From positions 1-64,000 of the forward strand of contig NZ_PJCA01000037.1 in the NCBI RefSeq assembly GCF_002836355.1: a DNA stretch of 64,000 nt, written 5' to 3'. Shown one piece after another: positions 1 through 8,526 of the stretch (its first letter is position 1; each line of letters opens with the position of its first letter). The notes beneath the pieces were generated by a model. The model did no database searches, was not told the origin of the DNA, and saw only the letters and a list, made by a program, of their open reading frames with translations. The DNA is from Moritella sp. Urea-trap-13. GTDB taxonomy: Bacteria; Pseudomonadota; Gammaproteobacteria; Enterobacterales; Moritellaceae. The translations under genes were made by a program, and so were the position numbers.

Positions 1-205
1 ACTTAATCCTTTAGTCTTCGTCCTGAAGATGTTCCTTGTGTCGCATCCTGCAACTTAATCCTTTGTCTTCTTCCTGAAGATGTTCCTTGTGTCGCATCCT
101 GCAACTTAATCCTTTGTCTTCTTCCTGAAGATGTTCCTTGTGTCGCATCCTGCAACTTAATCCTTTCTCTTCGTCCTGAAGATGTTCCCGTCTCGTCCTT
201 GTGCC
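1..205 (-). ncRNA. csrB: CsrB-type CsrA-sequestering small RNA, 3' part beyond window edge
   Basis: Seen: read on the minus strand, this stretch carries 15 AGGA motifs in about 205 bases. They lie in three near-identical 51/52-bp units and one degenerate unit. Each full unit offers AGGA in CAGGATG, AAGGAA, CAGGAAG (or CAGGACG) and AAGGAT contexts. Two of the four can sit in hairpin loops: CTTC-AGGA(c/a)-GAAG and TTGC-AGGAT-GCGA. Known: CsrB/CsrC/RsmZ RNAs bind many CsrA dimers through repeated GGA motifs in loops and so relieve CsrA repression. A promoter-like sequence lies just upstream at 210-237 and csrA itself is at 20131-20322. The RNA runs off the left edge, so no terminator is visible. 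Family assignment is by motif pattern only. Confidence 0.8.
1..205. repeat. 51-bp tandem repeat, about four units
   Basis: Units start near 1, 53, 104 and 155. Unit 1 is 52 bp, with one extra base (ttag against ttg). Units 2 and 3 are 51 bp and identical. Unit 4 decays after its first 30 or so bases. There are no unique spacers, so this is not a CRISPR array. The repeat forms the body of the putative CsrB-like RNA and looks like growth by tandem duplication. The array may continue left of the window. Confidence 0.9.
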
Positions 206-209
206 TATA

Positions 210-237
210 AATATACGTGATTAACGCCCTGCAACAA
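210..237 (-). promoter_or_regulatory. Sigma-70-type promoter of the CsrB-like RNA
   Basis: On the minus strand a -35-like TTGTTG (237-232) and a -10-like TATATT (215-210) are separated by 16 bases. The expected transcript start is near G205/G204, just before the first AGGA motif. Assigned from sequence only. Confidence 0.6.
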
Positions 238-333
238 CCACAGTAAAACGATTAAATTACATTTATTTACAAGAGATAAACCCTATTAAAATATAACCAA
301 TTGATATTTAACAGTATACATGTGTTTAAAGAG

Positions 334-413
334 TGTAAGACTAGGTTCGACATCGAGATAAACACAGTGATCTAACGACTATATCCCGACACTTACATAG
401 TCAATGTCTTACA
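334..413. promoter_or_regulatory. TGTAAG/CTTACA half-sites, candidate UvrY/VarA-type region
   Basis: Three half-sites are present: TGTAAG at 334-339 and CTTACA at 392-397 and 408-413. They lie about 130-210 bases upstream of the predicted start of the CsrB-like RNA. Known: UvrY/SirA/VarA/GacA regulators recognise a TGTAAG...CTTACA-type inverted repeat far upstream of csrB-class genes. No half-sites here form the canonical closely spaced palindrome, so this is only suggestive. An 8-bp hairpin (TACATGCC/GGCATGTA, 410-431) follows. The rest of 238-607 holds only the leader of the next gene. Confidence 0.3.
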
Positions 414-607
414 TGCCCAAATAGGCATGTACAGTAGATAATATGGTAGATAGAAAATACACAGAACATACCCAAACTAAAGTTGTAATAGTTAAAATTT
501 TACGATAAATAATTTTGTTAAAAATAAACATACCATTAACATCTGTATGTATTAGTGTATTTATGCTAGTTTATTTTTCTAACCTTTTGCATCTTTGGGA
601 TAAAGTG

Positions 608-1636
608 ATGAAAACACGGATTACAGAATTATTAGGCATTGAGCACCCTATCGTCTTGCCTGGAATGAGTTGGATCTCAAAACCAGAGCTTGTAGCAGCG
701 GTTTCCAATGCTGGCGGACTCGGTATTCTTGCGACAGGGCCATTGAGCCAAGAAGAAACCCGCGCTGCAATTAGAAAGATCCGTGAACTCACCGATAAAC
801 CCTTTGGGATTGGCGCGACGCTGCTAATGCCAGGTGCCAAAGAAAATGCCAAAGTCGGTATTGAAGAGCAAGTCCCAGTGATTAACTTTTCATTAGGCAA
901 AGGTGCTTGGATTGTCGAGCAGGTACACGCATATGGCGGTAAAGTCATCGCCACCGTGGTAAATGAAAAACACGCTAAGTCAGCACAGTCGATTGGGGCA
1001 GATGCTTTGATGGTCACAGGCCATGAAGCCGCGGCACACGGTGGTGACGTAACGTCATTAGTACTTGTACCTGCGATTGCCAGTGCTGTTGATATTCCCG
1101 TGATCGCAACCGGTGGTTTTGCCGATGGTCGCGGCCTAGCTGCAGCCTTAGCGCTTGGCGCTGAAGGCGTGGCAATGGGTTCTCGCTTTGCCACCAGCCA
1201 AGAAAGCGCACTGCATAATGACGTTAAACACGTGATCACTGGAAAATCAGAAAACGATACTATCTATTCGAAAAACTTTGATGGTCTTTATGCCCGCGTC
1301 CTAAAAACGCCCGCCTCTATTAAAGCAACGAAAAAGCCAATGAATTTCGCACTGGCATTATTTAAATCGCTGAAGGCAGCTAAAATGGTTGATTTACCAT
1401 TTTGGAAATTGGTTGCTGGTGTGTTTGTGCAATTCGACAAGATCAAGCAATTGTCTTATTTTGGCGCGGCGACAGAGAAACTAGAAGCGGCTACGATTGC
1501 AGGTGATCTGACAACAGGCGTGCAATTTATTGGTCAATCGCAAGGTTTGATCAACGATGTACCGAGTGTGGCAGTGATTGTCGACCGTATTATGGTTGAA
1601 GCCGATGCAGTGATAACTAGATTAGCAAAACAGTAA
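608..1636 (+). CDS. NAD(P)H-dependent flavin oxidoreductase, nitronate monooxygenase family
   Basis: A 342-residue TIM-barrel flavoprotein of the 2-nitropropane dioxygenase/nitronate monooxygenase family. Such enzymes use FMN to oxidise alkyl nitronates, and some members are enoyl-ACP reductases (FabK), so the substrate is unproven. Seen: SNAGGLGIL near residues 33-41, GHEAAAHGGD near 138-147 and the phosphate-binding ATGGFADGRG near 167-176. The reading frame is open back to a TTG at 515, but the added 31 residues are hydrophobic and unlike the family. The start MKTRITELLG at 608 matches the usual N-terminus, so it was chosen. The gene stands alone, diverging from the CsrB-like RNA and converging on gspB across a terminator. 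Confidence 0.88.
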   Translation: MKTRITELLGIEHPIVLPGMSWISKPELVAAVSNAGGLGILATGPLSQEETRAAIRKIRELTDKPFGIGATLLMPGAKENAKVGIEEQVPVINFSLGKGAWIVEQVHAYGGKVIATVVNEKHAKSAQSIGADALMVTGHEAAAHGGDVTSLVLVPAIASAVDIPVIATGGFADGRGLAAALALGAEGVAMGSRFATSQESALHNDVKHVITGKSENDTIYSKNFDGLYARVLKTPASIKATKKPMNFALALFKSLKAAKMVDLPFWKLVAGVFVQFDKIKQLSYFGAATEKLEAATIAGDLTTGVQFIGQSQGLINDVPSVAVIVDRIMVEADAVITRLAKQ

Positions 1637-1655
1637 GAGCAGAACGCCCTGATAT

Positions 1656-1692
1656 ATAGCGCGAAGGGACATCCCTTGGCGCTATTTTTTTT
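1656..1692 (+). terminator. Intrinsic terminator of the flavin oxidoreductase gene
   Basis: The stem ATAGCGC/GCGCTAT (1656-1662 and 1679-1685) encloses an AGGGA/TCCCT inner stem and is followed by eight T residues. It ends at the gspB stop codon of the opposing gene. Confidence 0.85.
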
Positions 1693-2353
1693 ACGCCGAC
1701 CAGTCAGATAATGCATTCAAACTAAAGCTCTGTGCACCGACACGCATAATCACTTCATTTTGTAATATCTCGAGTACTTCAATATTATCTGTTAACCAAC
1801 TACCCTCGCGTAGATCGCGATTGTTAAGACGTACACTGCGGTTGTTAATTTTAGACGAATATATATGCGAGCTATAACTGATGTCTGGTATTTGTTCGCG
1901 TAAGTGCTGTGGTAAATCGGCAATAGGCACAGCGTTATAACTTTCTGCGACTTCCTTAACTGGTATGCTATCCGCATCACTTGTCGCTGTGAGTGCACGA
2001 TTAAATTTGGCCAGTAGATCCGCTGAGACATGCTCATTGGATAATTCATCATTCATACTTAGTTGCTCAGAACCACTATCAAGCGGTATTTCTGGCTTAG
2101 TCATTGGAATCACGGCAGCGGTATTATTTGCCGAATAGGCAGGAGCGGTGATCGATGTCACGGGTTCCGGTATATCAACCACAGACAGAGGATGCTCAAA
2201 CTCAATATCAGCTAACTTTAGCATAGTCAGAGGGTCGGTTTGCTCAACGCCCATTGATATATTGGTATTTGCGAGTAAGTTCGGACTCAATAATACACTC
2301 ACGACTAAGCTAGTACTGAATACAGTTAATACTTTACCGACTAAAAGATTCAT
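1691..2353 (-). CDS. gspB: General secretion pathway protein B (GspB/ExeB-like)
   Basis: A 220-residue protein with one N-terminal membrane segment (about 6-27), a low-complexity periplasmic stretch, and a C-terminal GspB-type domain (about 145-218, containing DLPQHLREQIPDISYSSHIY and a beta-rich tail ending LNALSDWSA). Known: ExeB/GspB pairs with the ATPase ExeA/GspA to help the type II secretin GspD assemble through peptidoglycan. It overlaps the end of exeA by 4 bp, which implies translational coupling. The other gsp genes are not in this window. Confidence 0.82.
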   Translation of the reverse strand: MNLLVGKVLTVFSTSLVVSVLLSPNLLANTNISMGVEQTDPLTMLKLADIEFEHPLSVVDIPEPVTSITAPAYSANNTAAVIPMTKPEIPLDSGSEQLSMNDELSNEHVSADLLAKFNRALTATSDADSIPVKEVAESYNAVPIADLPQHLREQIPDISYSSHIYSSKINNRSVRLNNRDLREGSWLTDNIEVLEILQNEVIMRVGAQSFSLNALSDWSA

Positions 2354-4038
2354 TTTTTCTCCGCAAGATGTGTTGCCACATTCAATTTAGGCACAGTGCT
2401 ATCAGCATAATGCACTACCGTCATCATAGTCTGAGGACCAACAATACCATCTGCCGTTAAGCCCGATTGCTGTTGAAAGCGCATTACTTTTTGCATTAAT
2501 GGCCAATCAAACCGCGTTCCAGATACCGCGTCCTCACCCAATGCGGCACTGACATTTCGATCTAGCCAACTAACCAATTGACCTTTATCGTTTTTCTTTA
2601 AGCTATTTTTAAACCGACTTGGAGCGGTCCAGAATAATGTAAAATCACCACTCCAGTTTTTTTCAAACCAAGCTTGGCTCACGAGTAGGTGACTATTACT
2701 TAATTGCAGTTCCACACCTAATGCCGTAATACTTAATACTGTTGCGTAATACTCTTCACCTAAATTATCTAACAGTCGTGCGACTACAGGTAAATTATAC
2801 TGCACTAACTGGGCATAGTTACCTTGGCGCTGCAGACAACGTAAGTTAGCATGTTGTGCATTACGACAGGTTGCATCCTGCAAGGCGATATCATAACCCC
2901 ATTCTTTATATAAGAATTGGGTGGCGCTGTTGCTATCTCGTGCTGATTTAACCTCGGAGAATAAGGCTTTTTCAGACATTACTTCACTGCTAACCAACGC
3001 AGGTTTAGCCACAGTATCCACATTTAGCCCGCTGCTTTCGTCATCTAAATACGTTGCGGCGCTATCGCTATTAATCGTCGCAATAACAGTTTCATTAGAG
3101 CGGGTTACAGTAGCGTTATCGTCAGCAAGATTAAACACCCCGAACTGAAAAGCTGTGAACACCAATCCTAGGCATAATATGACGGTTAACCCAGCTAAAC
3201 TCGGCGCGGCTTTTTTTGATGTGACAGGGGTGTCGATAGCAACGGCGATTACCGCAGCTTTAATATGCTGTAGAGTAATTTTATCATCCCTATTTTTGAA
3301 CGCATAATAGAGCGATTTATCACAAATAAGGTTCACTAAACGGGGTACACCTAAAGTATGTTGGTGAATACGTTTTAATATCTTACGACTAAATAACCCC
3401 GGATTGCCCGATGCAATACTCAGACGGTAAGCGACGTAACTCGCCAATTCGATTTCAGTCAGCGGCAATAAATGATAACGCGCGGTAATACGCTGCGCGA
3501 GTTGACGTAACTCAGGTTGTTTTAATTTTTGCTGTAATTCAGGCTGACCAATAAGGACGATATGTAATAGCTTTTTATGGTCAACATCGAGATTGGTTAA
3601 CAAGCGTAATTGCTCTAAGGCCGCCGTTGATAGTAACTGCGCCTCATCAATGATAACCACACAGGCTTTACCTTGCTGACAATTCGCCAATAAGTAATGA
3701 TGTAAGAGGTCAAACAGCATTTTTAAACTCAAGTTATGCTTATCATAATCAAGTTTAAATTCATCACATAAGGTCGCTAACAACTCTAATTCACTGACCG
3801 CAGGATTATGGATATAACCCACCACCGTCGTTTTGCTCAACTTTTGTATTAAGGCTCGCGACACAGTGGTTTTACCGGTACCAACTTCCCCCGTCAACAT
3901 GACAAAACCGCCAGCACCTTGCAAACCATAAGTTAGGTGCGTCAGTGCTTCTTTATGCCTATCACTCAAAAAAAAGAATCGAGGATCTGGCGCGATAGAG
4001 AAAGGCACTTCTTTTAAATGAAAAAACTCAGTATACAT
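2350..4038 (-). CDS. exeA: ExeA/GspA-like AAA ATPase with peptidoglycan-binding domain
   Basis: A 562-residue protein. The N-terminal cytoplasmic AAA ATPase domain has Walker A GEVGTGKTT (about 50-58) and Walker B VVIIDEAQ (about 127-134). A single membrane segment follows near 280-302. The periplasmic part ends in a PG_binding_1 domain (about 500-550, MRFQQQSGLTADGIVGPQTM). Known: Aeromonas ExeA binds peptidoglycan and, with ExeB, allows multimerisation of the type II secretin. It is the first gene of a two-gene operon with gspB. No promoter was resolved in the 258-bp gap shared with cca. Confidence 0.9.
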   Translation of the reverse strand: MYTEFFHLKEVPFSIAPDPRFFFLSDRHKEALTHLTYGLQGAGGFVMLTGEVGTGKTTVSRALIQKLSKTTVVGYIHNPAVSELELLATLCDEFKLDYDKHNLSLKMLFDLLHHYLLANCQQGKACVVIIDEAQLLSTAALEQLRLLTNLDVDHKKLLHIVLIGQPELQQKLKQPELRQLAQRITARYHLLPLTEIELASYVAYRLSIASGNPGLFSRKILKRIHQHTLGVPRLVNLICDKSLYYAFKNRDDKITLQHIKAAVIAVAIDTPVTSKKAAPSLAGLTVILCLGLVFTAFQFGVFNLADDNATVTRSNETVIATINSDSAATYLDDESSGLNVDTVAKPALVSSEVMSEKALFSEVKSARDSNSATQFLYKEWGYDIALQDATCRNAQHANLRCLQRQGNYAQLVQYNLPVVARLLDNLGEEYYATVLSITALGVELQLSNSHLLVSQAWFEKNWSGDFTLFWTAPSRFKNSLKKNDKGQLVSWLDRNVSAALGEDAVSGTRFDWPLMQKVMRFQQQSGLTADGIVGPQTMMTVVHYADSTVPKLNVATHLAEKK

Positions 4039-4296
4039 CTATGATTATCATCCTATGATTGATCCTTCACGTTAATAGCTAGACAACAAAATGTCAAAAA
4101 TAGACGATAAAAATACAGTTTTATTCATGAATAAGTCGTTAGATGGTGATTAATCATCAACTTATGCTGAATCAGAGTAAGTTAACCATCACTATCGACA
4201 GCAAAGATCGAGTTTCTAAGCCGTTAGGGTATAATTAACCAATATCATGTAATTATCTTGAAGCCATTATTAAAGTAAAGTAACAGGGGTTGTTTA

Positions 4297-5490
4297 GTGC
4301 AAATATATTTAGTCGGCGGCGCGGTGCGTGACAAGCTATTATCTCTACCAGTAAAAGACAAAGATTTTGTTGTTGTCGGTGCCACGCCGGCAGAAATGCT
4401 CGCGCAAGGTTACCAGCAAGTGGGTAAAGATTTTCCGGTATTCTTACATCCGCGCACTAAACAAGAATACGCCCTAGCACGCACTGAACGTAAGAGTGGC
4501 TCAGGTTATACTGGTTTCACCTGCTATGCCGCGCCCGATGTCACTCTTGAACAAGACCTTGTACGTCGAGACCTAACCATAAATGCCATAGTTGAAGACC
4601 AGAGTGGCCAAGTGATTGATCCGCTCAATGCCCGGGCAGATTTAGATAATCGACTACTCCGTCATATATCGGCTAGCTTCAGTGAAGATCCGCTGCGCGT
4701 ATTACGTGTAGCTCGTTTTGCTGCGCGTTTTCATCAGCTTGGTTTTACTATTGCCGATGAAACACTGATGTTGATGCAGGCAATGACCCAAGCTGGTGAT
4801 CTTGCCGAATTAACCCCAGAGCGAGTGTGGCAAGAAGTAGAAAAAACTTTATCTGCTGCTAACCCTGAGGTATTTTTTAACGTGCTGAAAGAGATTGGCG
4901 CATTGGCGATTATCCTGCCTGAACTCGACAGCCTCTTTAACCTAAACAAAAATATTAATAGCGGAAATGAAACTGATCTTGAACCAGAGTCTACGCCTGA
5001 AAAAAACAGTCTCGGCCAACAAGCGCTCATACAATTAAAGCGTTCAGCCTCGTTATCGCCTGACTTAGCCATTCGTTTTGCAGCATTAATGCAGCAGCTG
5101 AATAATCACCAAGTCAGTATTAAAGCCCTCGCTAAACGCTGTAAAGTGCCGAACGAACACCGTGATTTAGCCCTGCAAGTTAGCGCACAACAAAGCAATA
5201 TTCACAACGCTATTTCTTTAACGCCAGCTGATATTATCGCGATCTTCGATCAGACCGATGCATGGCGTAAACCCGAACGTTTTCAGCAGATATTACTGAC
5301 CTGTTCGAGCAGTCAAGCCAAGTTGTTGGTCGACGAATATCCACCAACCGAGTATCTAACCAAGATGCTAAGTGTGGCGTGTGACATCGCCGTGCAACCG
5401 ATTATCGCAGCAGGTTTTCGTGGACCCGAGATCAAACAACAATTAACAGCGCAACGTATTACGGCATTAACGGCATTACGCGCTCAATAA
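4297..5490 (+). CDS. cca: tRNA nucleotidyltransferase (CCA-adding enzyme) with degenerate HD domain
   Basis: Adds or repairs the 3' CCA of tRNA. Seen: VGGAVRD at residues 6-12, catalytic DxD in VKDKDFVVVG (about 19-28), RRDLTINAI near 90, and the head/neck region ending near 220. The start is GTG at 4297 with AGGGG at 4285-4289 upstream. The C-terminal part aligns by eye with the E. coli HD-domain region (RFAAL, VPNEHRDLAL, DAWRKPER). However, the metal-binding His and HD residues are replaced: the E. coli CHDLGKG segment reads MQQLNNH here and the following His-rich loop is missing. The tRNA polymerase activity should be intact, while the 2',3'-phosphohydrolase activity is probably lost. It faces uppP across a terminator. 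Confidence 0.95.
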   Translation: MQIYLVGGAVRDKLLSLPVKDKDFVVVGATPAEMLAQGYQQVGKDFPVFLHPRTKQEYALARTERKSGSGYTGFTCYAAPDVTLEQDLVRRDLTINAIVEDQSGQVIDPLNARADLDNRLLRHISASFSEDPLRVLRVARFAARFHQLGFTIADETLMLMQAMTQAGDLAELTPERVWQEVEKTLSAANPEVFFNVLKEIGALAIILPELDSLFNLNKNINSGNETDLEPESTPEKNSLGQQALIQLKRSASLSPDLAIRFAALMQQLNNHQVSIKALAKRCKVPNEHRDLALQVSAQQSNIHNAISLTPADIIAIFDQTDAWRKPERFQQILLTCSSSQAKLLVDEYPPTEYLTKMLSVACDIAVQPIIAAGFRGPEIKQQLTAQRITALTALRAQ

Positions 5491-5520
5491 ATTATCGCAA
5501 TTAATGGCTAGATCAAAAAA

Positions 5521-5548
5521 GGCTGTTACCACGGGTAACAGCCTTTTT
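5521..5548 (+). terminator. Terminator between cca and uppP
   Basis: A perfect 10-bp stem GGCTGTTACC/GGTAACAGCC with an ACG loop, flanked by A6 on the left and T5 on the right. It can serve cca on the plus strand and probably uppP on the minus strand. Confidence 0.9.
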
Positions 5549-5619
5549 ATTGATTCTTACACTTAGCGCCCATTCAAGTTCATTTGGCATTCACGAGCAT
5601 AGCTAGCGTTAAGGCTAGA

Positions 5620-6474
5620 TTAAAGTGCTTGGGTATAGATTAAATAGAACAGACCCGCGCCTAACAATAGACGGTAAATAACAAACGGAAACATGCCTAG
5701 TTTTTCTAGTACTTGTAAAAATACATGAATACAAGCAACAGCACTGAAGAAAGACACGATCACGCCTAGCCCCATCGCAAACCAATCAACCGGACGCACC
5801 AAGGTAATAATTTCACCCGCTTGCAGAGCTTCAACCACATCGCCATGTAACACTAATTTAAGCGTTAAATAACCACCCGCCATGGCAATAATCGGAATTG
5901 ACATTAAGAATGAGAAACGTGCTGCGGCACTGCGGCTCAGTCCTAACATTAAACCAGCCGTAATGGTCACGCCGGAACGCGATGTACCCGGAATTAGCGC
6001 CAGCATTTGGGCAAAGCCAATGATTAATGCACCTTTCCAACCGGTTTTGTACTCGTCTTTAATTTGTGTCGCATTGGCATCCGCCCACCATAATAACAAA
6101 CCAAAAATAATGGTCGTTGTGGCAATCACAGTGGTACTGCGCAGGTATAACTCAATTAAGTCTTTACCAAAGAAACCAAACAAGGCAGCTGGTATCGTCG
6201 CCAATAAAATACACCACGCCAACTGACTGTCTTTACTGTGTTGTTGTTTAAATAGAGAACGTACCCAAGCAACTGCCATGGTGCCAACTTCTTCACGGAA
6301 ATAAATAAGTACCGCTAATAATGTACCTATATGTACAGCAACATCAAAAGCAAGACCTTGGTCTTCCCAGCCTAATAATTGTGACGGTAAGATAAGGTGG
6401 GCAGAACTTGATACCGGTAAGAATTCAGTTAATCCCTGAATCAACGCCAGTACGATCACTTCCAAAGTACTCAT
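5620..6474 (-). CDS. uppP: Undecaprenyl-diphosphatase UppP (BacA)
   Basis: A 284-residue integral membrane phosphatase that converts undecaprenyl diphosphate to the monophosphate, recycling the lipid carrier for peptidoglycan and other glycans; it gives low-level bacitracin resistance. Seen: the signature [16 protein letters not shown] (about 14-29), the second conserved motif PGTSRSG (about 162-168), and seven to eight hydrophobic segments throughout. The length is normal for the family. It lies in the conserved cca-uppP-folB-plsY neighbourhood and reads toward cca. Confidence 0.96.
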   Translation of the reverse strand: MSTLEVIVLALIQGLTEFLPVSSSAHLILPSQLLGWEDQGLAFDVAVHIGTLLAVLIYFREEVGTMAVAWVRSLFKQQHSKDSQLAWCILLATIPAALFGFFGKDLIELYLRSTTVIATTTIIFGLLLWWADANATQIKDEYKTGWKGALIIGFAQMLALIPGTSRSGVTITAGLMLGLSRSAAARFSFLMSIPIIAMAGGYLTLKLVLHGDVVEALQAGEIITLVRPVDWFAMGLGVIVSFFSAVACIHVFLQVLEKLGMFPFVIYRLLLGAGLFYLIYTQAL

Positions 6475-6526
6475 TCATGTTTCCTTTATTGTTATATGAT
6501 TGTCATCGTTAAAAATAAATAATGCG

Positions 6527-6578
6527 AACAGCAGTAAGGTTAATGCTAACGCTAGGTCAGATTAACCTTACTGCTGTT
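6527..6578 (-). terminator. Long perfect hairpin downstream of folK, probable terminator
   Basis: Arms 6527-6544 and 6561-6578 form an 18-bp perfect stem (core ACAGCAGTAAGGTTAA) with a 16-base loop. On the minus strand it follows the folB-folK operon and is followed by a T-rich stretch rather than a clean T run. It could instead act as an mRNA-end stabiliser or protect the uppP leader. Confidence 0.55.
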
Positions 6579-6591
6579 GCTATTGTATCGT

Positions 6592-7098
6592 TTAAACTAA
6601 CTCAGCTATTTTCGGCCATTGCCACTGTGCTAGCATCAATTCCTGTGTTGATTTATCAAAATCACGCCATAACTCAGCCATGGAAATACCTGATACCGGA
6701 TGACATAAATCCGGTGCCAATTCAGCAAGCGGCCATAACACAAACGCGTGATAAACAATTTCAGGCCGAGGTAAAACAGGGGATTCAGATTGGATAACGT
6801 TATCAAATAACAATAAATCCAGATCTAAGGTTCGAGGTGCATAACGACGATCTGTCGCTTTACGTCCATGTGTCATCTCAAGATCTTTTAAACACTGCAT
6901 TAAGGCAGTAATCGATAACGATGTGGTAAATTCCACCACTAAATTATAATAGTTATCACCCGTGCAATTAACCGCTGCACTTTCGAAAATAGGTGACACA
7001 CGACAATTATCAAACATGTTATCGAGATCTCGCAGTGCGTTCGCTACATTGATTTCTTTATCAATGTTACTACCGATGCCGATATGCACTAAAGCCAT
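6592..7098 (-). CDS. folK: 2-amino-4-hydroxy-6-hydroxymethyldihydropteridine pyrophosphokinase
   Basis: HPPK transfers pyrophosphate from ATP to 6-hydroxymethyl-7,8-dihydropterin, the step before dihydropteroate synthase in folate synthesis. Seen in 168 residues: N-terminal IGIGSNIDKE (about 6-15) and the signature DRRYAPRTLDLDLLLFD (about 82-98), with the two Asp residues that bind magnesium. Its start codon overlaps the folB stop by one base, so the two consecutive folate enzymes are coupled. In E. coli folK lies elsewhere, beside pcnB. Confidence 0.95.
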   Translation of the reverse strand: MALVHIGIGSNIDKEINVANALRDLDNMFDNCRVSPIFESAAVNCTGDNYYNLVVEFTTSLSITALMQCLKDLEMTHGRKATDRRYAPRTLDLDLLLFDNVIQSESPVLPRPEIVYHAFVLWPLAELAPDLCHPVSGISMAELWRDFDKSTQELMLAQWQWPKIAELV

Positions 7099-7466
7099 TA
7101 CGCTAACGATCCATCACGTTGACCACGTTCAATATAAACACCAACGGTTGCTGCATTCGCAACTGCACCTGGTTTGCTTAATTTTAAACTGATCCAAGGA
7201 ATACCAAAGGTTGTCATTAATAGTTCAGCCACTTGCTCAGCCATTGTTTCAACCAATTCAAATATATTACCTTGCGCAAAATCAGTCACTACTTTCGCGA
7301 CTGCTGAATAATCCAATGCTTTGGTTATATCATCGGTCAATGCTGAAGGGCGGTTATCATGTGCCATCTGCAAATCAAAGACTAAGCGCTGAATTATCTC
7401 CTTCTCCCAATCGTATACACCGATCGTGGTAAAAACTTCCAATTTTTCAATAAATACAATGTCCAT
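7098..7466 (-). CDS. folB: Dihydroneopterin aldolase
   Basis: A 122-residue enzyme that cleaves 7,8-dihydroneopterin to 6-hydroxymethyl-dihydropterin and glycolaldehyde, supplying FolK's substrate. Seen: N-terminal MDIVFIEKLEVFTTIGVYDWEKE, with the family Glu near 20-23, and a C-terminal LKLSKPGAV with the conserved Lys near 100. It is the first gene of the folB-folK operon and diverges from plsY across 189 bp in which no clear operator was found. Confidence 0.95.
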   Translation of the reverse strand: MDIVFIEKLEVFTTIGVYDWEKEIIQRLVFDLQMAHDNRPSALTDDITKALDYSAVAKVVTDFAQGNIFELVETMAEQVAELLMTTFGIPWISLKLSKPGAVANAATVGVYIERGQRDGSLA

Positions 7467-7655
7467 GAGCTCGTCCGTAATAAACTTGATAGAGGTCGGA
7501 TACCCTCGCGAATAGAAAACGCGTATGATAGGTTTCTCAATTATTATTTATATCCATAATAAACAGCGTAATTATCAGCCTTGTGGCAACACGCAATTTA
7601 TTAATCTATATAATAATGTAATAATACAGCAAACCTAGAGAAGAATTAATCAGTA

Positions 7656-8255
7656 ATGACCCTATTGAGCTTAATCTTTATCATTTTCGCCTATCTGCTA
7701 GGTTCCATCTCTTCAGCAATTCTAATTTGCCGCCTATTTCGCCTACCTGATCCACGGAAATACGGTTCACAAAATCCTGGTGCGACTAACGTATTACGTT
7801 CAGGCAATAAGTTTGCAGCTGGTTTAGTATTGTTTTTTGATATGCTCAAAGGCGCATTACCAGTTTGGCTAGCGTGGTACTTAAACCTCACACCATTTTT
7901 TCTTGGGCTTACAGCCATCGCAGCTTGTCTTGGTCATATTTATCCCATTTTCTTTCACTTTCAAGGTGGTAAAGGCGTCGCAACTGCATTTGGCGCGCTC
8001 TTAACTATCGGCTTTGATTTAGGCGCGTCCATTGTCGCTAGCTGGTTATTATCCTTAGCGGTAACCGGTTATTCTTCCGCCGCAGCTATTTTCACCGCCC
8101 TCTTCGCGCCTATTTACACCTTAATATTCAAAGCCCAATATACCTTGCCCGTCGCCATGTTATCTTGTCTTATTATTTTACGTCACTACGACAATATCAT
8201 GCGCCTATTCCGGGGTGAGGAAGAGAAGATCTGGAAGAAAAAGAAAAAACGCTAG
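7656..8255 (+). CDS. plsY: Glycerol-3-phosphate acyltransferase PlsY
   Basis: A 199-residue inner-membrane enzyme that transfers the acyl group of acyl-phosphate to glycerol 3-phosphate, the first step of phospholipid synthesis (partner of PlsX). Seen: [10 protein letters not shown] (37-46), [13 protein letters not shown] (about 100-112), five or so membrane segments and a basic C-terminal tail (KIWKKKKKR). It diverges from folB, as in E. coli and Vibrio. Confidence 0.95.
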   Translation: MTLLSLIFIIFAYLLGSISSAILICRLFRLPDPRKYGSQNPGATNVLRSGNKFAAGLVLFFDMLKGALPVWLAWYLNLTPFFLGLTAIAACLGHIYPIFFHFQGGKGVATAFGALLTIGFDLGASIVASWLLSLAVTGYSSAAAIFTALFAPIYTLIFKAQYTLPVAMLSCLIILRHYDNIMRLFRGEEEKIWKKKKKR

Positions 8256-8321
8256 ATAACAACACCGTAATCAATGCGTGAAAAATCATAATAATAAAAT
8301 TATAACTCATAAATATCCCTC

Positions 8322-8355
8322 GATTGTACTGACAATATATCGTGATTGTACTGAC
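8322..8355 (+). repeat. 12-bp direct repeat, period 22, upstream of purH
   Basis: GATTGTACTGAC occurs exactly at 8322-8333 and 8344-8355, 22 bp apart, about two helical turns. This spacing would place two protein monomers on one DNA face. The rest of the 349-bp plsY-purH gap (8256-8604) holds the long inverted repeat at 8527-8573. I saw no PurR-type palindrome there. Confidence 0.6.
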
Positions 8356-8526
8356 GTAGTTAAATTCAAAGTATAAAAATACTGTTCGTTAATTTTTTAT
8401 GAAAAAATCGACACAATTAATTAATTTTCAGTTAGAATGCCCCCCATCAGCGGTACGTTATATACCTAAAAAACTTTAGTAAGCCAATTGCGGCGTAAAG
8501 TTAATCGGTATAAAGGGACATAGTGC

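Noticed and set aside
1-205. CRISPR array or protein-coding repeat
   Set aside because: Units are contiguous with no unique spacers, so it is not CRISPR. The 51-bp unit has a stop-free frame on the minus strand, but the 52-bp first unit breaks it, and the AGGA-rich hairpin pattern with an upstream promoter fits an RNA better.
571-1239. Long antisense frame opposite the nitronate monooxygenase-like gene
   Set aside because: Its composition (Ala, Ser, Pro, Thr) is that of a shadow frame of a coding strand, with no recognisable domain or ribosome-binding site.
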